Origin: Deinococcus sp. YIM 134068
Lineage (GTDB): Bacteria; Deinococcota; Deinococci; Deinococcales; Deinococcaceae
Direction: 5' to 3'
Length of the DNA: 48,525 nucleotides
Assembly (NCBI RefSeq): GCF_036543075.1
Contig: NZ_JAZHPF010000024.1
Location: 1 to 48,525, forward strand
Shown here: positions 10,329 through 22,793 of the stretch, in pieces
Layout of the letters: each line of letters begins with the position of its first letter
How positions within the stretch are numbered: position 1 is the stretch's first letter
Position numbers and translations under genes: made by a program
The notes under the pieces: model-generated
Told to the model about the DNA's origin: nothing
Seen by the model: the letters and a program-made list of their open reading frames with translations, nothing else
The model's database searches: none

Positions 10329-10441
10329 AAAAGGCAGGTGCCCCCACCAACACAGGCAAGGGCACGGTCTGAAGCGGGATTGGGGGCGCTCGGCTCCCTC
10401 CGGTCCGGGGAACAGGCACACCACGGCACCTCCATTCCGGT
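10329..10441 (-). ncRNA. candidate small RNA or attenuated tkt leader
   Basis: A transcript from the promoter at 10448-10476 would start near 10441. About 75 bases later comes a GTGCCC/GGGCAC hairpin (10360-10365 with 10338-10343) followed by CTGCCTTTTCT, a terminator-like end near 10329. GGTGCC close to the 5' end (10425-10430) can pair with the GGCACC of the 3' arm, so two exclusive folds are possible. No known RNA family is recognised; a match to the SRP RNA apical motif was considered and rejected. Confidence 0.35.
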
Positions 10442-10447
10442 GAGGAC

Positions 10448-10476
10448 AGAATACGGTTGGGGCGTAATCCTGTCAA
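10448..10476 (-). promoter_or_regulatory. consensus-like sigma-70 promoter pointing toward tkt
   Basis: Minus strand TTGACA (10476-10471), 17 bases, TATTCT (10453-10448). This is one of only two perfect TTGACA boxes with 17-base spacing noticed in the window, the other being the rRNA promoter. Confidence 0.65.
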
Positions 10477-10546
10477 GTCAATACGTGAATGTGACCTGAG
10501 TATGAGTCGGGATGTATGGAGGGCGGGGGTGACGGGTACGGGGTTG

Positions 10547-10583
10547 GGCTTGCGAAGGAGGGACGCATATGCACTCGCAAGCC
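10547..10583 (+). promoter_or_regulatory. hairpin presenting the ribosome site of a leader ORF
   Basis: GGCTTGCGA (10547-10555) and TCGCAAGCC (10575-10583) are perfect 9-bp complements. The 19-base loop holds AGGAGG and the ATG of the 21-codon ORF at 10569. Confidence 0.5.
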
Positions 10584-10634
10584 ATTTGGCGTAGATCGGG
10601 GATTCGCCCCCGGCTCCTGCGACGAGCACCATAA
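10569..10634 (+). CDS. 21-residue leader peptide ORF
   Basis: ATG 10569 has AGGAGG eight bases upstream, the best ribosome site in this region. The peptide is basic (six Arg, two His) and ends at TAA 10634, four bases before the GTG start of the tandem GNAT gene, so its translation could feed ribosomes to that gene, which has no ribosome site of its own. The ribosome site sits in a hairpin loop. An N-terminal fusion is excluded because the frames differ. It could be a regulatory leader or merely a coupling device. Confidence 0.45.
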   Translation: MHSQAIWRRSGIRPRLLRRAP

Positions 10635-10638
10635 CCGC

Positions 10639-11565
10639 GTGAGCCTTCCTGACCCGACGCCGACAGAGGCGACGCTTTCGGTACGCCCCTTCCAGAATGC
10701 CGACGCGCCCGCCGTCGCGCGGCTTGTCACCGCCGGAATGCGGGGGCATTGGACGTATACGGTGGAGCAGTTCAGGGAGAGTGCCGACCCTGGCCGTGTG
10801 CGGCTCGTCGCTGTAAATGGGGATGAGGTGGTCGCCACCCTCCACCTTTCCCCGTTCGGTTCCGCCGCCTCCGACGCGCTGAGGCCCGATCTGGCGGGAG
10901 ACCCGACCACCTTCACGGCCCTGTACCTCGCCGCCCTGGCCCGGCTCCCGAACGGCTTCTCCCGGCTCCTCGGCGTGACGCGCGAGGACTGGCCGGAGAC
11001 GATGGGCTTCTTCCACGCGGCAGGCTCTCGCAACGCCTGGCAGTCGTGGGGCGCGCACCTCGACCTCACGCGCTTTGACCCGGCCCCCTTCGCCGCGCTG
11101 GAAGAACGCCTCTTCCTCGCCGGGTACGAGGTGGAGCGGCTGGGGGAGAACGCGCCGGAAGGGGATTGGGCCGCCCTGCACGCCCTCCACACGCTCGGCA
11201 TCGAGAACGCGCCGCGCCACCCGACGACCACACCCGACCCGCTCACCCTGGCTGAGCTGCGGGAGATGGTCGTGCGTGAGGAGGTCGCCTTCGTGGTCCG
11301 CCTCCGGGGCGAGATCGTCGCCAGCACCCGCCTGACGCCACAGGGCCGGGAGGTGGAGATCGAACATACTGTCACCGCCCGCGACCACCGGGGCCGGGGT
11401 CTCGCCACCGTTCTGGGGGCGCACGCGCTGGGATGGGCGAGCGAGGAGGGGTATGCACGCGCAAGCACGGGCGGTGCCGTCCTCAACCTCCCCATGCTGC
11501 GGGTCAACTCCCGGCTGGGCTACGTCCCCGAGGCGATGTGGGTGACGTGGGAGCGGCGGCTGTGA
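10639..11565 (+). CDS. tandem GNAT-family N-acetyltransferase
   Basis: 308 residues from GTG 10639. Two GNAT folds lie in series: residues about 14-150, with a degenerate acetyl-CoA loop, and about 170-308, with the canonical RDHRGRGLATVLGAHAL pyrophosphate-binding loop (about 250-266) and the late SRLGYVPE strand. This double-domain shape occurs in mycothiol-synthase-like and other acetyltransferases; the substrate cannot be read from the sequence. The frame also extends upstream to 10516, but the part before 10639 overlaps the leader ORF and is not coding-like. No Shine-Dalgarno sequence precedes GTG, which fits coupling to the upstream 21-codon ORF. Confidence 0.85.
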   Translation: MSLPDPTPTEATLSVRPFQNADAPAVARLVTAGMRGHWTYTVEQFRESADPGRVRLVAVNGDEVVATLHLSPFGSAASDALRPDLAGDPTTFTALYLAALARLPNGFSRLLGVTREDWPETMGFFHAAGSRNAWQSWGAHLDLTRFDPAPFAALEERLFLAGYEVERLGENAPEGDWAALHALHTLGIENAPRHPTTTPDPLTLAELREMVVREEVAFVVRLRGEIVASTRLTPQGREVEIEHTVTARDHRGRGLATVLGAHALGWASEEGYARASTGGAVLNLPMLRVNSRLGYVPEAMWVTWERRL

Positions 11566-11658
11566 GCGGCACGGCCCCTCCCGTATCCGGCCTCACACTT
11601 TCTTCGATATGCGACTTTTTTTAAGGAAATCTTCATCGGGGAGGAGCAGGCTTGGGGC

Positions 11659-11859
11659 ATGTCACCGCTGACCTTCGAGGAACTCGTTGCCTACTTCGCG
11701 CACTCCCAACCTGCCGGGCAGCCCTACCGTGAGATCGATTTCGTCCGGCTGATCGAGGACCTGGGGCTGGAGAACGCGAACGAGCTGCGCCAGGAAATTG
11801 TCGCCCAACTCGCGGACGGGCACCGCCTGCAAGTCATCCAGGCCGTCCTCGCGGCCTGA
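11659..11859 (+). CDS. small conserved helical protein
   Basis: 66 residues, predicted all-helical and acidic, without cysteines or membrane segment. ATG 11659 follows GGGGAGGAG at about 12 bases, a rather long spacing, and an AT-rich T7 stretch (11613-11619) that may belong to its promoter. It is ended by a textbook terminator at 11883-11905. No family is recognised. Confidence 0.65.
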   Translation: MSPLTFEELVAYFAHSQPAGQPYREIDFVRLIEDLGLENANELRQEIVAQLADGHRLQVIQAVLAA

Positions 11860-11882
11860 GCCAGCCTCCCCTGAAATGACAG

Positions 11883-11905
11883 GCCCCGCTTCGGCGGGGT
11901 CTTTT
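11883..11905 (+). terminator. rho-independent terminator
   Basis: CCCCGC-TTCG-GCGGGG (11884-11899) with a stable tetraloop, followed by TCTTTT. It serves the 66-residue gene. Confidence 0.9.
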
Positions 11906-11911
11906 GTGTCC

Positions 11912-12351
11912 TCAGCGTGTCCTCGGCGCGTACTGTTCCAATCCTCCCGCCGCCTCGAACTCGGCCTGAAGCACGTCCAATCCCTGCTCCGGCCTGCTCG
12001 CGGCATCTCCCGGATTCGTCCGCGCGTGGAACTCCAGCGCGTCGGGGTAGGCGTCGCCGTCGGCGTCGGCTCTCGCTTCCAGCACCCGGTACAACACCTC
12101 CCCGAACCTCGCGCCCGGCTCGGCCCGGAAGCCCGCGCGCAGGCTCTCCCCGAAGGGGTTCCAGCCGGGGCCGCCCTGCGCGCTGAGATGGCACGTCACG
12201 CATGGCACGACCCGGCCCGAGAGCTGCCACAGCGGGTCGCCTTTGTCATGCCCGACCTGCTGCGCGGTGAGGAGGCGGTACTTCGGCAGGGCCAGGACAG
12301 CGGGAGCGGAGAGCAGCACCAGCCCGGTGAGCGCCGCGCCCAGCCAGAGGC

Positions 12352-12364
<13 letters not shown>
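11912..12364 (-). CDS. exported CxxCH (cytochrome c-like) protein
   Basis: 150 residues with an N-terminal signal or anchor (about residues 5-26) and a single heme-c attachment motif CVTCH (55-59). Residues about 99-112 ([13 protein letters not shown]) form an EF-hand-like Asp-rich loop as seen in exported calcium-binding proteins. No clear distal Met ligand is evident, so it may be a mono-heme protein with another axial ligand or a non-heme protein. Its ATG overlaps the end of the DUF1501 gene by 13 bases, so it is the last gene of the six-gene operon and probably works with DUF1501/DUF1800 outside the cytoplasm. Confidence 0.75.
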
Positions 12365-13542
<1,178 letters not shown>

Positions 13543-13567
13543 GGTCACCTCTCGGGTCACTTGGGAC

Positions 13568-14833
13568 TCAGGCCAGCCCGAATTCGGGGCTGATCAGGGT
13601 CAGGTACAGGCGCTGCCTGGGGTTCAGGCCGTCCGTCACTCCGGCCAGCGGCGAGCGCTCGGTGCCCAGCAACGCGAGGTCGGAGGGGTGCGTCTCCAGC
13701 CCCGGCGCGCCCTGACCCAGCGTCAGCGAGGCGGCCACCTGCATCCGCAGCAGCAGGGCCGTGTCGCCCACCCACTCGCGGCCCCCGTCCCAGCCCTTCA
13801 CGCTGTCGGGCTGAAGCAGAAACTGACCCATCCGCCCGGCGGTCTGCGCGAGGTTCAGGACCTGTTTGACCTCCAGCCGGGGCTGCCCCAGCGTACGCAG
13901 CGCCCCCACGATGAAGGCGACCGGACTGCGGATGATCGCCCCGCGCCGGGCATAGAAGTGGTCGCTGGCGAGAAGTTCCTCCAGCACGGCCTGGATATTC
14001 CCCTTCGTGCGGCGGAAGGTCTCGGCGCTGGTCGCCACCGCCGCCTCGTCGGGCGTATCGGCCACGAAGGCGCGGTGCAACTTGCGGGCGACGAACGTGG
14101 CCGTGGCGGGATGGGTGGCTGCGATCCGCACGACGTCCTCGCCGCTGAGGTTCCCGCTCTGGCCCAGGTAGGTCTTGCGGCCCCCATCGTGCTGGCCCGA
14201 GACGAAGAAGAACTCGGAGTCCTCCAGAAACCTCCGGTTGCCGCGCCCACCCCGGAAGGTCCAGCCGGTCAGGGCGCGGGCACCCTCCTGCACGTCCTTC
14301 TCGGTGTAGGAGCCGACGCCGGTGGTGAACAGTTCCAGCAGCTCGCGGCTGAAGTTCTCGTTGGGCTTCCCCTTGCGGTTCCGGTCGGCGTCGAGGTAGC
14401 GCAGCATCGCGGGCGACTGCGCCACCTCCAACGCGAAGCGGGCAAAGTCCGTCGTGGCCGCGTGGCGGCGCAGCAGGTTCAGGTAGTCCGCGAGCACGGG
14501 CACGTTCCGCACCTTGTCGGTGCCGACCACGAAATGGTTGCTCCAGGTGAGGGCGAGCACCTCACGCAGGGGGTGAGGACTGTACAGCAGTTCATACAGC
14601 CACGCCGCCCGCGTGAGCTGGACGCCCGCGAAGGGGGTGGCCGCCTCGGCGGGGTCGAAGGGGTTGCCAGGTGCGAGCTGTTGATCGAGGGCCAGCCGCT
14701 CGCGGGCCACCTCGCGGGCGTCACGGCCTGCCAGGGCGCGAATCTGGGCGTCCGTCGCGCCGAACGCGGTTCGTCTCAGCAGGTGTGCGGCGTCCTCCAG
14801 GGTGAGGCGTCGGGAGAGGGGGTTCAGGGACAT
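13568..14833 (-). CDS. DUF1800 family protein
   Basis: 421 residues with the DUF1800 hallmarks: an N-terminal [11 protein letters not shown] motif (about 17-27), WSNHFVV (about 95-101), the [17 protein letters not shown] block (about 158-174) and ALTGWTF (about 187-193). No cleaved signal peptide is evident at the N terminus, so export may depend on the Tat-targeted DUF1501 partner or another route. GGAGG lies five bases before ATG 14833. It follows the RseB-like gene by 34 bases and precedes DUF1501 by 25. Confidence 0.9.
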   Translation of the reverse strand: MSLNPLSRRLTLEDAAHLLRRTAFGATDAQIRALAGRDAREVARERLALDQQLAPGNPFDPAEAATPFAGVQLTRAAWLYELLYSPHPLREVLALTWSNHFVVGTDKVRNVPVLADYLNLLRRHAATTDFARFALEVAQSPAMLRYLDADRNRKGKPNENFSRELLELFTTGVGSYTEKDVQEGARALTGWTFRGGRGNRRFLEDSEFFFVSGQHDGGRKTYLGQSGNLSGEDVVRIAATHPATATFVARKLHRAFVADTPDEAAVATSAETFRRTKGNIQAVLEELLASDHFYARRGAIIRSPVAFIVGALRTLGQPRLEVKQVLNLAQTAGRMGQFLLQPDSVKGWDGGREWVGDTALLLRMQVAASLTLGQGAPGLETHPSDLALLGTERSPLAGVTDGLNPRQRLYLTLISPEFGLA

Positions 14834-14867
14834 GGAACCTCCGGGAAGGGGGAGGGGCAGATCATGG

Positions 14868-15647
14868 TCACTTCTTGGAGTCCTTCCCGGCCAGGAAAGT
14901 TCCCAGCTCCCCCGCCTTCACCTCCTGGATGCCTGCCAGGGCCTGGCGGAGGGGCGTGTCGGGGAGGTTTCCCACCAGCCACACGAAGTCCGGCCCCACC
15001 CGGCGCGAGGCCACACCGGGCGCGGTGCGGACGTTCCGGGGGGCGATGACCAGCGCCAGGACGTTGATTCCGTCACTGAGCGTGACTTCCGCGCCACCCG
15101 CCTCCCGCGCTGCCACCGCCGTGGGTGTGAATCCGGGCGGGAAGCGCAGGCCGGGCAGCGCCGCGAGGACAGCCTGACGCAGGCCGGCGGGCATCGTCGG
15201 CACCGGTCTCGGACGGCGGGCCGGTTGCGCATTCACCCGCGTGAAGGCGGCGCGGCGGGCGAGGGTCCCATCCGGCATCCGTTCCTCGAAGGCGAGCGGC
15301 ACGTTCCACGCCCGGTCCACCCAAATGCTCCAGTGGGCCGCCTGCCCGACGTTGGGCGTCAGGTCGAAGCGGGTCACGTCGCGGCCTGCCAGCGGGGGAG
15401 CGTCCGCCCGCGTGACCGTGAAGTGACGGCGGATGAGCGCCGGGCGGAAGGGCACCACCGGGAGGCGGTCAGCGCGTCGGGCCGACTCGGCGGCCACCGC
15501 ACGCGGCGGGAAGAGCACGCTCACCTCGGCCTCCCCCTTCGCCGCCAGCGTCCGCGCCCGCCACAGGGCGGAGGAGAGGTCGTCGATGGCGTCGGCGTGG
15601 GCACCGCTCAGACTCAACAAGGCCAGCAGGGCGAGGAACCGTCTCAC
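14868..15647 (-). CDS. exported RseB/MucB-like sigma-regulatory protein
   Basis: 259 residues from GTG 15647, which overlaps the anti-sigma stop (GTGA) and follows GGGGAGG. A short signal peptide covers about residues 1-20. The body is beta-rich with the pattern of MucB/RseB or LolA-like lipid-sensing domains ([21 protein letters not shown] near the middle) and a C-terminal segment resembling the RseB C-terminal domain. In known systems RseB shields the anti-sigma factor and senses envelope lipids. The assignment rests mainly on gene order behind sigma and anti-sigma genes plus this pattern. Confidence 0.6.
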   Translation of the reverse strand: MRRFLALLALLSLSGAHADAIDDLSSALWRARTLAAKGEAEVSVLFPPRAVAAESARRADRLPVVPFRPALIRRHFTVTRADAPPLAGRDVTRFDLTPNVGQAAHWSIWVDRAWNVPLAFEERMPDGTLARRAAFTRVNAQPARRPRPVPTMPAGLRQAVLAALPGLRFPPGFTPTAVAAREAGGAEVTLSDGINVLALVIAPRNVRTAPGVASRRVGPDFVWLVGNLPDTPLRQALAGIQEVKAGELGTFLAGKDSKK

Positions 15648-15913
15648 CAGCCCTCCCCGAGCGTACCCGCATAAGCGTCGTAGGCGGCGCTGGACGGCAG
15701 CGGCGGCACGGGCCGCAGCACGAACGCGCCCGTCAGCACGGCGGCGGCGGCGAGGAGAGCGGGCCAGCGGAGCGTCCGGGCACGGCGGGGAGGTAGAGGC
15801 TCTGCCGCCAGCGTCCCCCGGTGCCACGCCAGGAACCGCTCCGCCGCCCCCGCGTCCTCCGCCGTCTCCTTCCGTGCCCGTGCGAACAGCGCGTCAAGCT
15901 CCCTGTCGTTCAT
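15644..15913 (-). CDS. anti-sigma factor, single-pass membrane protein
   Basis: 89 residues: a helical cytoplasmic N-terminal part (1-45) that would bind sigma, one membrane segment (about 48-66) and a very short outer tail. It lacks the HxxxCxxC zinc motif of ZAS anti-sigma factors. It starts 16 bases after the sigma gene stop, with GGGGAGG about eight bases before ATG, and overlaps the RseB-like gene by four bases. Role assigned from position and topology. Confidence 0.7.
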   Translation of the reverse strand: MNDRELDALFARARKETAEDAGAAERFLAWHRGTLAAEPLPPRRARTLRWPALLAAAAVLTGAFVLRPVPPLPSSAAYDAYAGTLGEGW

Positions 15914-15929
15914 CCCCTCAACCTCCCCT

Positions 15930-16574
15930 TCACGGCGTTACTCCTATTCCCGCCAACAACCCGCGCAACGCCGCCCGTCCCCGGTGGATACGGCTCTTGA
16001 CCGTGCCCACCTCCACGCCCATCACCTCGGCAATCTCGGCGTAGTCCAGCCCCGACAGTTCCCGCAGGCTCACGGCCTCGCGCTGGTCGGGCGGAAGCTG
16101 GCCCATCGCCCACGCGAGGCGGTCCCGTAGGTCGGCCTGCTCCCCGGCACGGACCGGGCTGTGGGGGGCGGCGGGTTCCGGCGTGTCCTCCAGCGCCACC
16201 GCCTGACGTGCTGCCAGCGCCCGGTGGCAGGCGTTGAGGGTAATGCGGTGCAGCCACGTGGAGAACTGCGCCTCGCCGCGAAAGCCGCCCAGATTCCGGT
16301 ACATGCTGATCAGGACCTCCTGCACCACGTCGTCGGCGGCCCCCGGCCCCACCATTCCGGACGCGAGGCGGTGGACGCGCGGGGCGTGCCGCCGCACCAG
16401 CGCCTCGAACGCCGCTTCCCGCTGCGGACCGGGGTGCGCGGCCAGCCGGGCGAGGTGCGCGTCGCTCGGCTCGTGGGAGGAGTGGGGGGGAGCGTGGGTC
16501 AAAGCCGCCTCAAGCGTAGGAGTCGGGGGAGGGCGGAAAAGTTCCACGGGCGGGCGAGAGCGGGTGATGTCCAT
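15930..16574 (-). CDS. ECF-type RNA polymerase sigma factor
   Basis: 214 residues. Region 2 spans about residues 55-125, with [18 protein letters not shown] as the 2.2-2.3 core and [16 protein letters not shown] as region 2.4. Region 4 spans about 145-205, with the recognition helix in [25 protein letters not shown]. This is the RpoE-like ECF layout, with a longer than usual N terminus (about 40 extra residues), so the true start may be a later codon. First gene of the operon; the product probably controls its own operon in response to an envelope signal through the two proteins encoded next. Confidence 0.92.
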   Translation of the reverse strand: MDITRSRPPVELFRPPPTPTLEAALTHAPPHSSHEPSDAHLARLAAHPGPQREAAFEALVRRHAPRVHRLASGMVGPGAADDVVQEVLISMYRNLGGFRGEAQFSTWLHRITLNACHRALAARQAVALEDTPEPAAPHSPVRAGEQADLRDRLAWAMGQLPPDQREAVSLRELSGLDYAEIAEVMGVEVGTVKSRIHRGRAALRGLLAGIGVTP

Positions 16575-16614
16575 GAGCCGCTTCGAGAGGTCGGCGTCGG
16601 CAGGTCGGCAGGGC

Positions 16615-16785
16615 TTTTCTCCCTCTCCCCCCGTGGGTGACTCGGAGAGCTGCGAAGCAGAGGGCCGGGGTGAGGGGGCGTGTGACCCGCTCCATCGTCA
16701 GGGAGGGGCCTTGACCTTCCTCCCGTTCTTGGAGGCCGGGCCAGTCCACCCCCACCCGGCCTCCCCCCTCAAGGGGGAGGGGCAA
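16615..16785. repeat. dispersed intergenic repeat, two self-complementary blocks
   Basis: The 281 bases between the sigma gene and the DtxR gene hold no gene. Block 1 (16615-16680) is CTCCCTCTCC... paired with ...GGGGTGAGGGGG around a GAGAGCTGCGAAGCAGAG core. Block 2 (16760-16780) is CCTCCCCC-CTCAA-GGGGGAGG. A related block is translated at the end of the GNAT gene at 32820-32880. Confidence 0.6.
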
Positions 16786-16843
16786 ACACACGGGGTCGTT
16801 TCTCCGTCCCCCCATCCTCACGCCCACAACGGAGGCTCCCCTC

Positions 16844-16849
16844 TACACT
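16844..16849 (+). promoter_or_regulatory. -10 box, leaderless layout
   Basis: TACACT, then GGACCC and ATG 16856; almost the same string as at tkt. Confidence 0.6.
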
Positions 16850-16855
16850 GGACCC

Positions 16856-17527
16856 ATGCCCGCCCACCCTCTCTCCCCCTCCGCCGAGGATTACCTCAAG
16901 CACCTGTATCTCCTCGGACAGCGGGGGCGGGTGAATACGCAGGCGCTCGCGGACGCGTTGGGCGTGGTGCCCGCGAGCGCCACGGGAATGCTCCGCAAGC
17001 TCAGCGAGCAGGGCCTCGTGTCGCACGCGCCGTACCAGGGGGCGGAGCTGACGGGCGAGGGGCAGCGGGTGGCGCTGGAGGTGTTGCGCCATCACCGCCT
17101 GCTGGAGCTGTTCCTCCACCGGGCGCTGGGCGTGCCGCTGGACGAGGTTCACGAGGAGGCCGAGCGGCTGGAACACGCCCTGTCCGAGCGGCTGGAGGCC
17201 CGCATCGCCGCGTGGCTCGGCGACCCCACCCACGACCCGCACGGTGACCCCATCCCCACGGTCACGGGCGAGTTGCCCGAGCGGGCCGAACGCCGCCTGA
17301 CGCAGCTCGCGCCCGGTGAGACAGCGAGGATCGCCCGCGTGCCCGACGGCGACCCGGCGGGGCTGCGTGCCCTCGTGACGGCGGGCCTGACCCCCGGCGC
17401 TCCCGTCCGGGTGGAGCGGGTGGACGCCGCGCTGGGGACGCTGACCGTCCTGTTGCCGAACGCCGCACACCTCACCCTCGCGCTCGGGGTGGCCGGGCAG
17501 GTGCAGGTTCACGCGGGGGAGGGGTAG
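16856..17527 (+). CDS. DtxR/MntR-family metal-dependent regulator
   Basis: 223 residues: winged-helix DNA-binding domain (about 6-70, [14 protein letters not shown]...[26 protein letters not shown]), metal-binding and dimerisation domain (about 75-140, with His and Glu ligands in [14 protein letters not shown] and [16 protein letters not shown]), and a C-terminal FeoA/SH3-like domain (about 150-220). Such proteins repress metal uptake genes when bound to Mn or Fe, important in Deinococcus where Mn protects proteins. No transporter gene is adjacent. The start is fixed by the TACACT box six bases upstream. Confidence 0.9.
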   Translation: MPAHPLSPSAEDYLKHLYLLGQRGRVNTQALADALGVVPASATGMLRKLSEQGLVSHAPYQGAELTGEGQRVALEVLRHHRLLELFLHRALGVPLDEVHEEAERLEHALSERLEARIAAWLGDPTHDPHGDPIPTVTGELPERAERRLTQLAPGETARIARVPDGDPAGLRALVTAGLTPGAPVRVERVDAALGTLTVLLPNAAHLTLALGVAGQVQVHAGEG

Positions 17528-17532
17528 GGAAG

Positions 17533-17614
17533 AGAGTCGCCAGTCGCCAGCTTCCAGTCGCCAGGAAAAGACCCGGAGCGTCGGCTGGTCGCTCCCGTCC
17601 TTCCACTCGCCAGC
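17533..17614. repeat. short-word intergenic repeat
   Basis: GTCGCCAG is repeated (17536-17570) and its complement-like words (CGGCTGGTCGC, CTCGCCAG) follow. This fills the gap between the DtxR and cobS genes. Confidence 0.5.
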
Positions 17615-17626
17615 CTTGAGCCATCC

Positions 17627-18366
17627 ATGACCGACTCCCGCCCCCTCTGGCTCCGTCACCTGCACGCCGCCCACCTCGCGCTGACCTTCCTGACGACGCT
17701 GCCGCTGCCGCACGTGCGGGAGGTGCGGGAGGGGGACTTCGCGCGGGCGAGCGCTTACTACCCGCTGGCGGGGTACGCGGTGGGTGGGGTGGTGGCCCTC
17801 GTGCTGTGGCTGCCGCTGCCCCTGCCGGAGGGGGTGCGGGCGGCGCTCGCGGTAGGGGCGTGGCTGGCGGTGACGGGGATGCTCCACTTCGACGGGCTGG
17901 TGGATAGCGCGGACGCCCTCTTCGCCATGAAAAGCCCGGAGCGGCGGCTGGAGATTCTGCGGGACGTGCATGTGGGTGCCTTCGGGCTGGCGACCGGAGT
18001 TCTCGCGCTGCTGACGCTGTGGAGCCTGCTGTCCGCTCCCCTTCCCGTGTTCGCCCCCGTCGTCGCGGCGGTGGTGGCGCGGACGGTGCTGCTCGCGCCC
18101 ATGAACCTGTACCCGGCGGCGCGGCAGGAGTCGCTGGGGGCGCGGTCGCGGGAGGGGCGGTGGGGAGTGGCGCTGCTCCTCACCGTGCCCGCGCTGTTGC
18201 TTCCCGGTGCGTGGGTCGCCGTCCTCGCCGCGTTCGCCGCCGCGCTCCTCGTCGCCCGCTTCGCCGCCTCGCGGCTGGGTGGGGGGCTGAGCGGGGACGT
18301 GTACGGATTGATCGTGGTGACGGCGGAACTCGTGGCGCTGGGGGCGTTCGCGTGGGGCCGTGCCTG

Positions 18367-18367
<1 letters not shown>
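17627..18367 (+). CDS. cobS: adenosylcobinamide-GDP ribazoletransferase (cobalamin synthase)
   Basis: 246 residues, polytopic, with about six membrane segments. [10 protein letters not shown] (about 17-26), the conserved [15 protein letters not shown] block (about 85-99) with metal-binding Asp residues, and [12 protein letters not shown] near the C terminus (about 221-232) identify CobS. It joins adenosylcobinamide-GDP with alpha-ribazole phosphate in the inner membrane, the last assembly step. The stop overlaps the ATG of cobC by one base (TGATG). Confidence 0.95.
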
Positions 18368-18983
<616 letters not shown>

Positions 18984-19026
18984 AGAAATGTTCCCCTCCC
19001 GCCTCGCCCGCCCTGCCCGCCTCTGC

Positions 19027-19032
19027 TACCCT
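19027..19032 (+). promoter_or_regulatory. candidate -10 box of the riboswitch transcript
   Basis: TACCCT lies about seven bases before the first paired bases of the riboswitch. No clear -35 is seen. Confidence 0.35.
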
Positions 19033-19034
19033 GC

Positions 19035-19135
19035 CCGCACCTGGGGATGGGGAAGTCCGGTGTGAGTCCGGCGCTGTCGCGCAACGGTATGCAGGCCCTG
19101 GCCCTGTAAGCCCGAATGCCACCCAGGGACGCCGC
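19035..19135 (+). ncRNA. cobalamin riboswitch
   Basis: The conserved aptamer core is present: GGGGAAGTCCGGTG, then TGAGTCCGGCGCTGTCGC, then GCAACGGT, and the B12-box-like GTAAGCCCGAATGCCACC. CCTGGG (19040-19045) can pair with CCCAGG (19122-19127) to close the fold. It lies about 175 bases before the ATG of the btuF-like gene, so it should shut down that gene and the downstream cobalamin operon when adenosylcobalamin is abundant. cobS and cobC lie upstream and are not under it. Confidence 0.93.
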
Positions 19136-19308
19136 CACCGCCCGAGCAGGGCTGTGGGGCACCTCTCGCCGTCAGAGGGCCAGTTCGTGAGTTCGTGCAT
19201 TCCCGGCTCAATACCGCGCCGTGATGCCCACTCCGGCCCCGGCTGGAGCGGGCTTCTGTCGTGCGCCCCTTCAGCTCGCCCCCCGCCACGCACGCCGGAG
19301 CCTCGCCT

Positions 19309-20180
19309 ATGCGCCACCTCATCCCCCTCGTCGCCCTCGGTGCCCTGCTGCCGGGCGGTGCCCTCGCCGCAACCTATCCCCTCACCGTCACCGACGACCT
19401 GGGCCGAGCCGTCACCCTGGGCCGCGAGCCGAGGCGCATCGTCTCCATGCTGCCGAGCCACACCGAAACGCTCGCCGCCATCGGCGCGGGAACTCGCCTC
19501 GTGGCCGTGGATACCTTCAGCAATTATCCGGGGGCGGTGGTGGACCGCGTGCCGAAGGTGGGCAGCGCCTTTCAGCCCGACATCGAGGCCATCGTGGCGC
19601 TGAAGCCCGACCTCGTGCTGGCCGATGAATCGAGTGGATCGCGGCTGACGGAGCGGCTGGTGGCGGCGGGCCTCACCGTGTACGGCGGCAGCGCGCAGAC
19701 GTACAACGAGGTCTTCGAGAAGATCGGCGTCCTCGGGCGGCTGACGAACCGGGAGACGGCGGCGCTCAACCTCATCACGCGGATGCGCGGCGAGCTGAAC
19801 GCGCTCCAGGCGAGTGTGGCCCGGCTCCCGAAGGTGAGCACGTACTACGAGGTGGACCCCGCGCCGTACTCGGTCGGCCCCAACTCCTTCATCGGCACGC
19901 TCATCACGAAGGCGGGCGGGCGCACCATCATCCCCGCGCGGCTGGGCGACTTCCCGAAGATCGACCCCGAACTCATCGTGCAGGCAGACCCCCAGGCGGT
20001 GATCGGCGTGGCCCCGGCGGACGCGCGGACCCGGCCCGGCTGGGCGAACCTGCGGGCGGTGCGGTCGGGTCGCGTCTACACCCCAAGCGCCGAGGAGCGC
20101 GACGCCCTCTCGCGCCCCGGCCCCCGCCTGCCCGTCGCCCTGCGCGCCCTCATCCGCTGGCTGCACCCGGAGGCCCTGAA

Positions 20181-20184
<4 letters not shown>
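19309..20184 (+). CDS. btuF: periplasmic cobalamin-type substrate-binding protein (BtuF-like)
   Basis: 291 residues with a Sec signal peptide (about 1-19) and the BtuF/FhuD helical-backbone binding fold ([21 protein letters not shown] at about 40-60; [22 protein letters not shown] at about 82-103). It would deliver corrinoids to an ABC importer. The membrane (BtuC) and ATPase (BtuD) genes are not adjacent. The riboswitch directly upstream supports corrinoid rather than siderophore transport. It overlaps the next gene by four bases (ATGA). Confidence 0.88.
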
Positions 20185-20810
<626 letters not shown>

Positions 20811-20856
20811 CGGGAAAGACGTGGGGGGACAGGGGGTGGAGGGGAGGCGGGAGGCG

Positions 20857-21767
20857 GTGCGCGGTGTGCGGAGGTCGCTTCTCCTTGCCCTCGCGCTGGA
20901 CGCGCTGGGAGAGCCGCCCGCGCGGCTGCATCCGGTGATCTGGATGGGGAACTATCTCAAGGGGGCGCGTCTGCGTTGGCGAGCCTCCGCTCCTGCCGCT
21001 CAATTCTTTGAGGGGGGCGCGGGGTGGGTGCTCGGGGCAGGGGTGGCGGCGGGAGTCGGGTGGCTCACGAACCGTTTTCCGGGCGGGTGGGTCACGCGCG
21101 GCGTCCTCCTCAAGCCCCTCCTCGCGCGGCGGGCGCTGTTCGCGGCGGTGGGGGAGGTCCATGCGGCCCTCGCGTCGGGCGATCTCCCGGAGGCGCGGCG
21201 GCTCCTCGCGTGGCACCTCGTCAGCCGGGAGACGGGCGAACTGAGCGCGGCGGAGGTGGCGGGCGCGTGCATCGAGAGTCTGGCCGAGAACCTGAGCGAT
21301 AGCGTGGTGGCACCGCTGCTGATGTTCCGGGCGGGCGGGCTGCCCCTCGCGGCCCTGTACCGTTACGCGAACACGGCGGACGCGATGTGGGGCTACCGCA
21401 CCCCCGACCTCGAACACGCGGGCAAGGTGGCCGCCCGCACCGACGACCTCCTCAACCTCGCCCCCGCCCGGCTCACGGCGCTGTGTGCGGTGGTGGCGGT
21501 CCTCCCATCCGGGTTGGACGCTCCCGGAGCGTGGCGCGTCTGGCGGCGGGACGCGCGAACCACCCCCAGCCCGAACGCCGGGCACCCCATGTCGGCCTTC
21601 GCGGGGGCGCTCGGCGTGCGGCTGGATAAGCGGGGCGTGTACGTCCTGAACGCTGATGGACGCACCCCGGACACCTCAGACCTGCCCCGCGCCCTGCGCC
21701 TCGCCCGCTGGACGCTCGCCCTCGCCGTCCTCGTGCTGCTGCTTCCCCTGCCCCGGAGGCCCCGGAA

Positions 21768-21771
<4 letters not shown>
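20857..21771 (+). CDS. cbiB: adenosylcobinamide-phosphate synthase (CbiB/CobD)
   Basis: 304 residues from GTG 20857, with GGAGG nine bases upstream; an in-frame GTG at 20821 would add twelve unlikely residues. The family's opening [19 protein letters not shown] is intact, and [28 protein letters not shown] and [14 protein letters not shown] follow in order. An integral membrane enzyme that links aminopropanol phosphate to cobyric acid. It ends in GTGA overlap with cobD, whose product supplies the aminopropanol phosphate. Confidence 0.93.

Positions 21772-22785
<1,014 letters not shown>

Positions 22786-22793
<8 letters not shown>

Noticed and set aside
10330..10440. Small SRP (4.5S) RNA
   Set aside because: A GGACCGGAGGGAGC stretch recalls the SRP apical loop, but the invariant CAGG and AGCAG of the symmetric loop are absent and the expected long stem does not form.
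8385..10499. 704-codon plus-strand frame opposite transketolase
   Set aside because: Shadow of tkt; the translation is Arg/Gly/His/Val-rich and matches nothing.
16234..16855. CRISPR array in the repeat-rich gap
   Set aside because: The repeats are self-complementary blocks without regular 30-40 base spacing or unique spacers, and no cas gene is present. The same holds for the 7-bp array at 18933.
16769..17971. 400-codon minus-strand frame opposite the DtxR and cobS genes
   Set aside because: Antisense to two well-identified genes; Pro/Arg/His-rich composition only.
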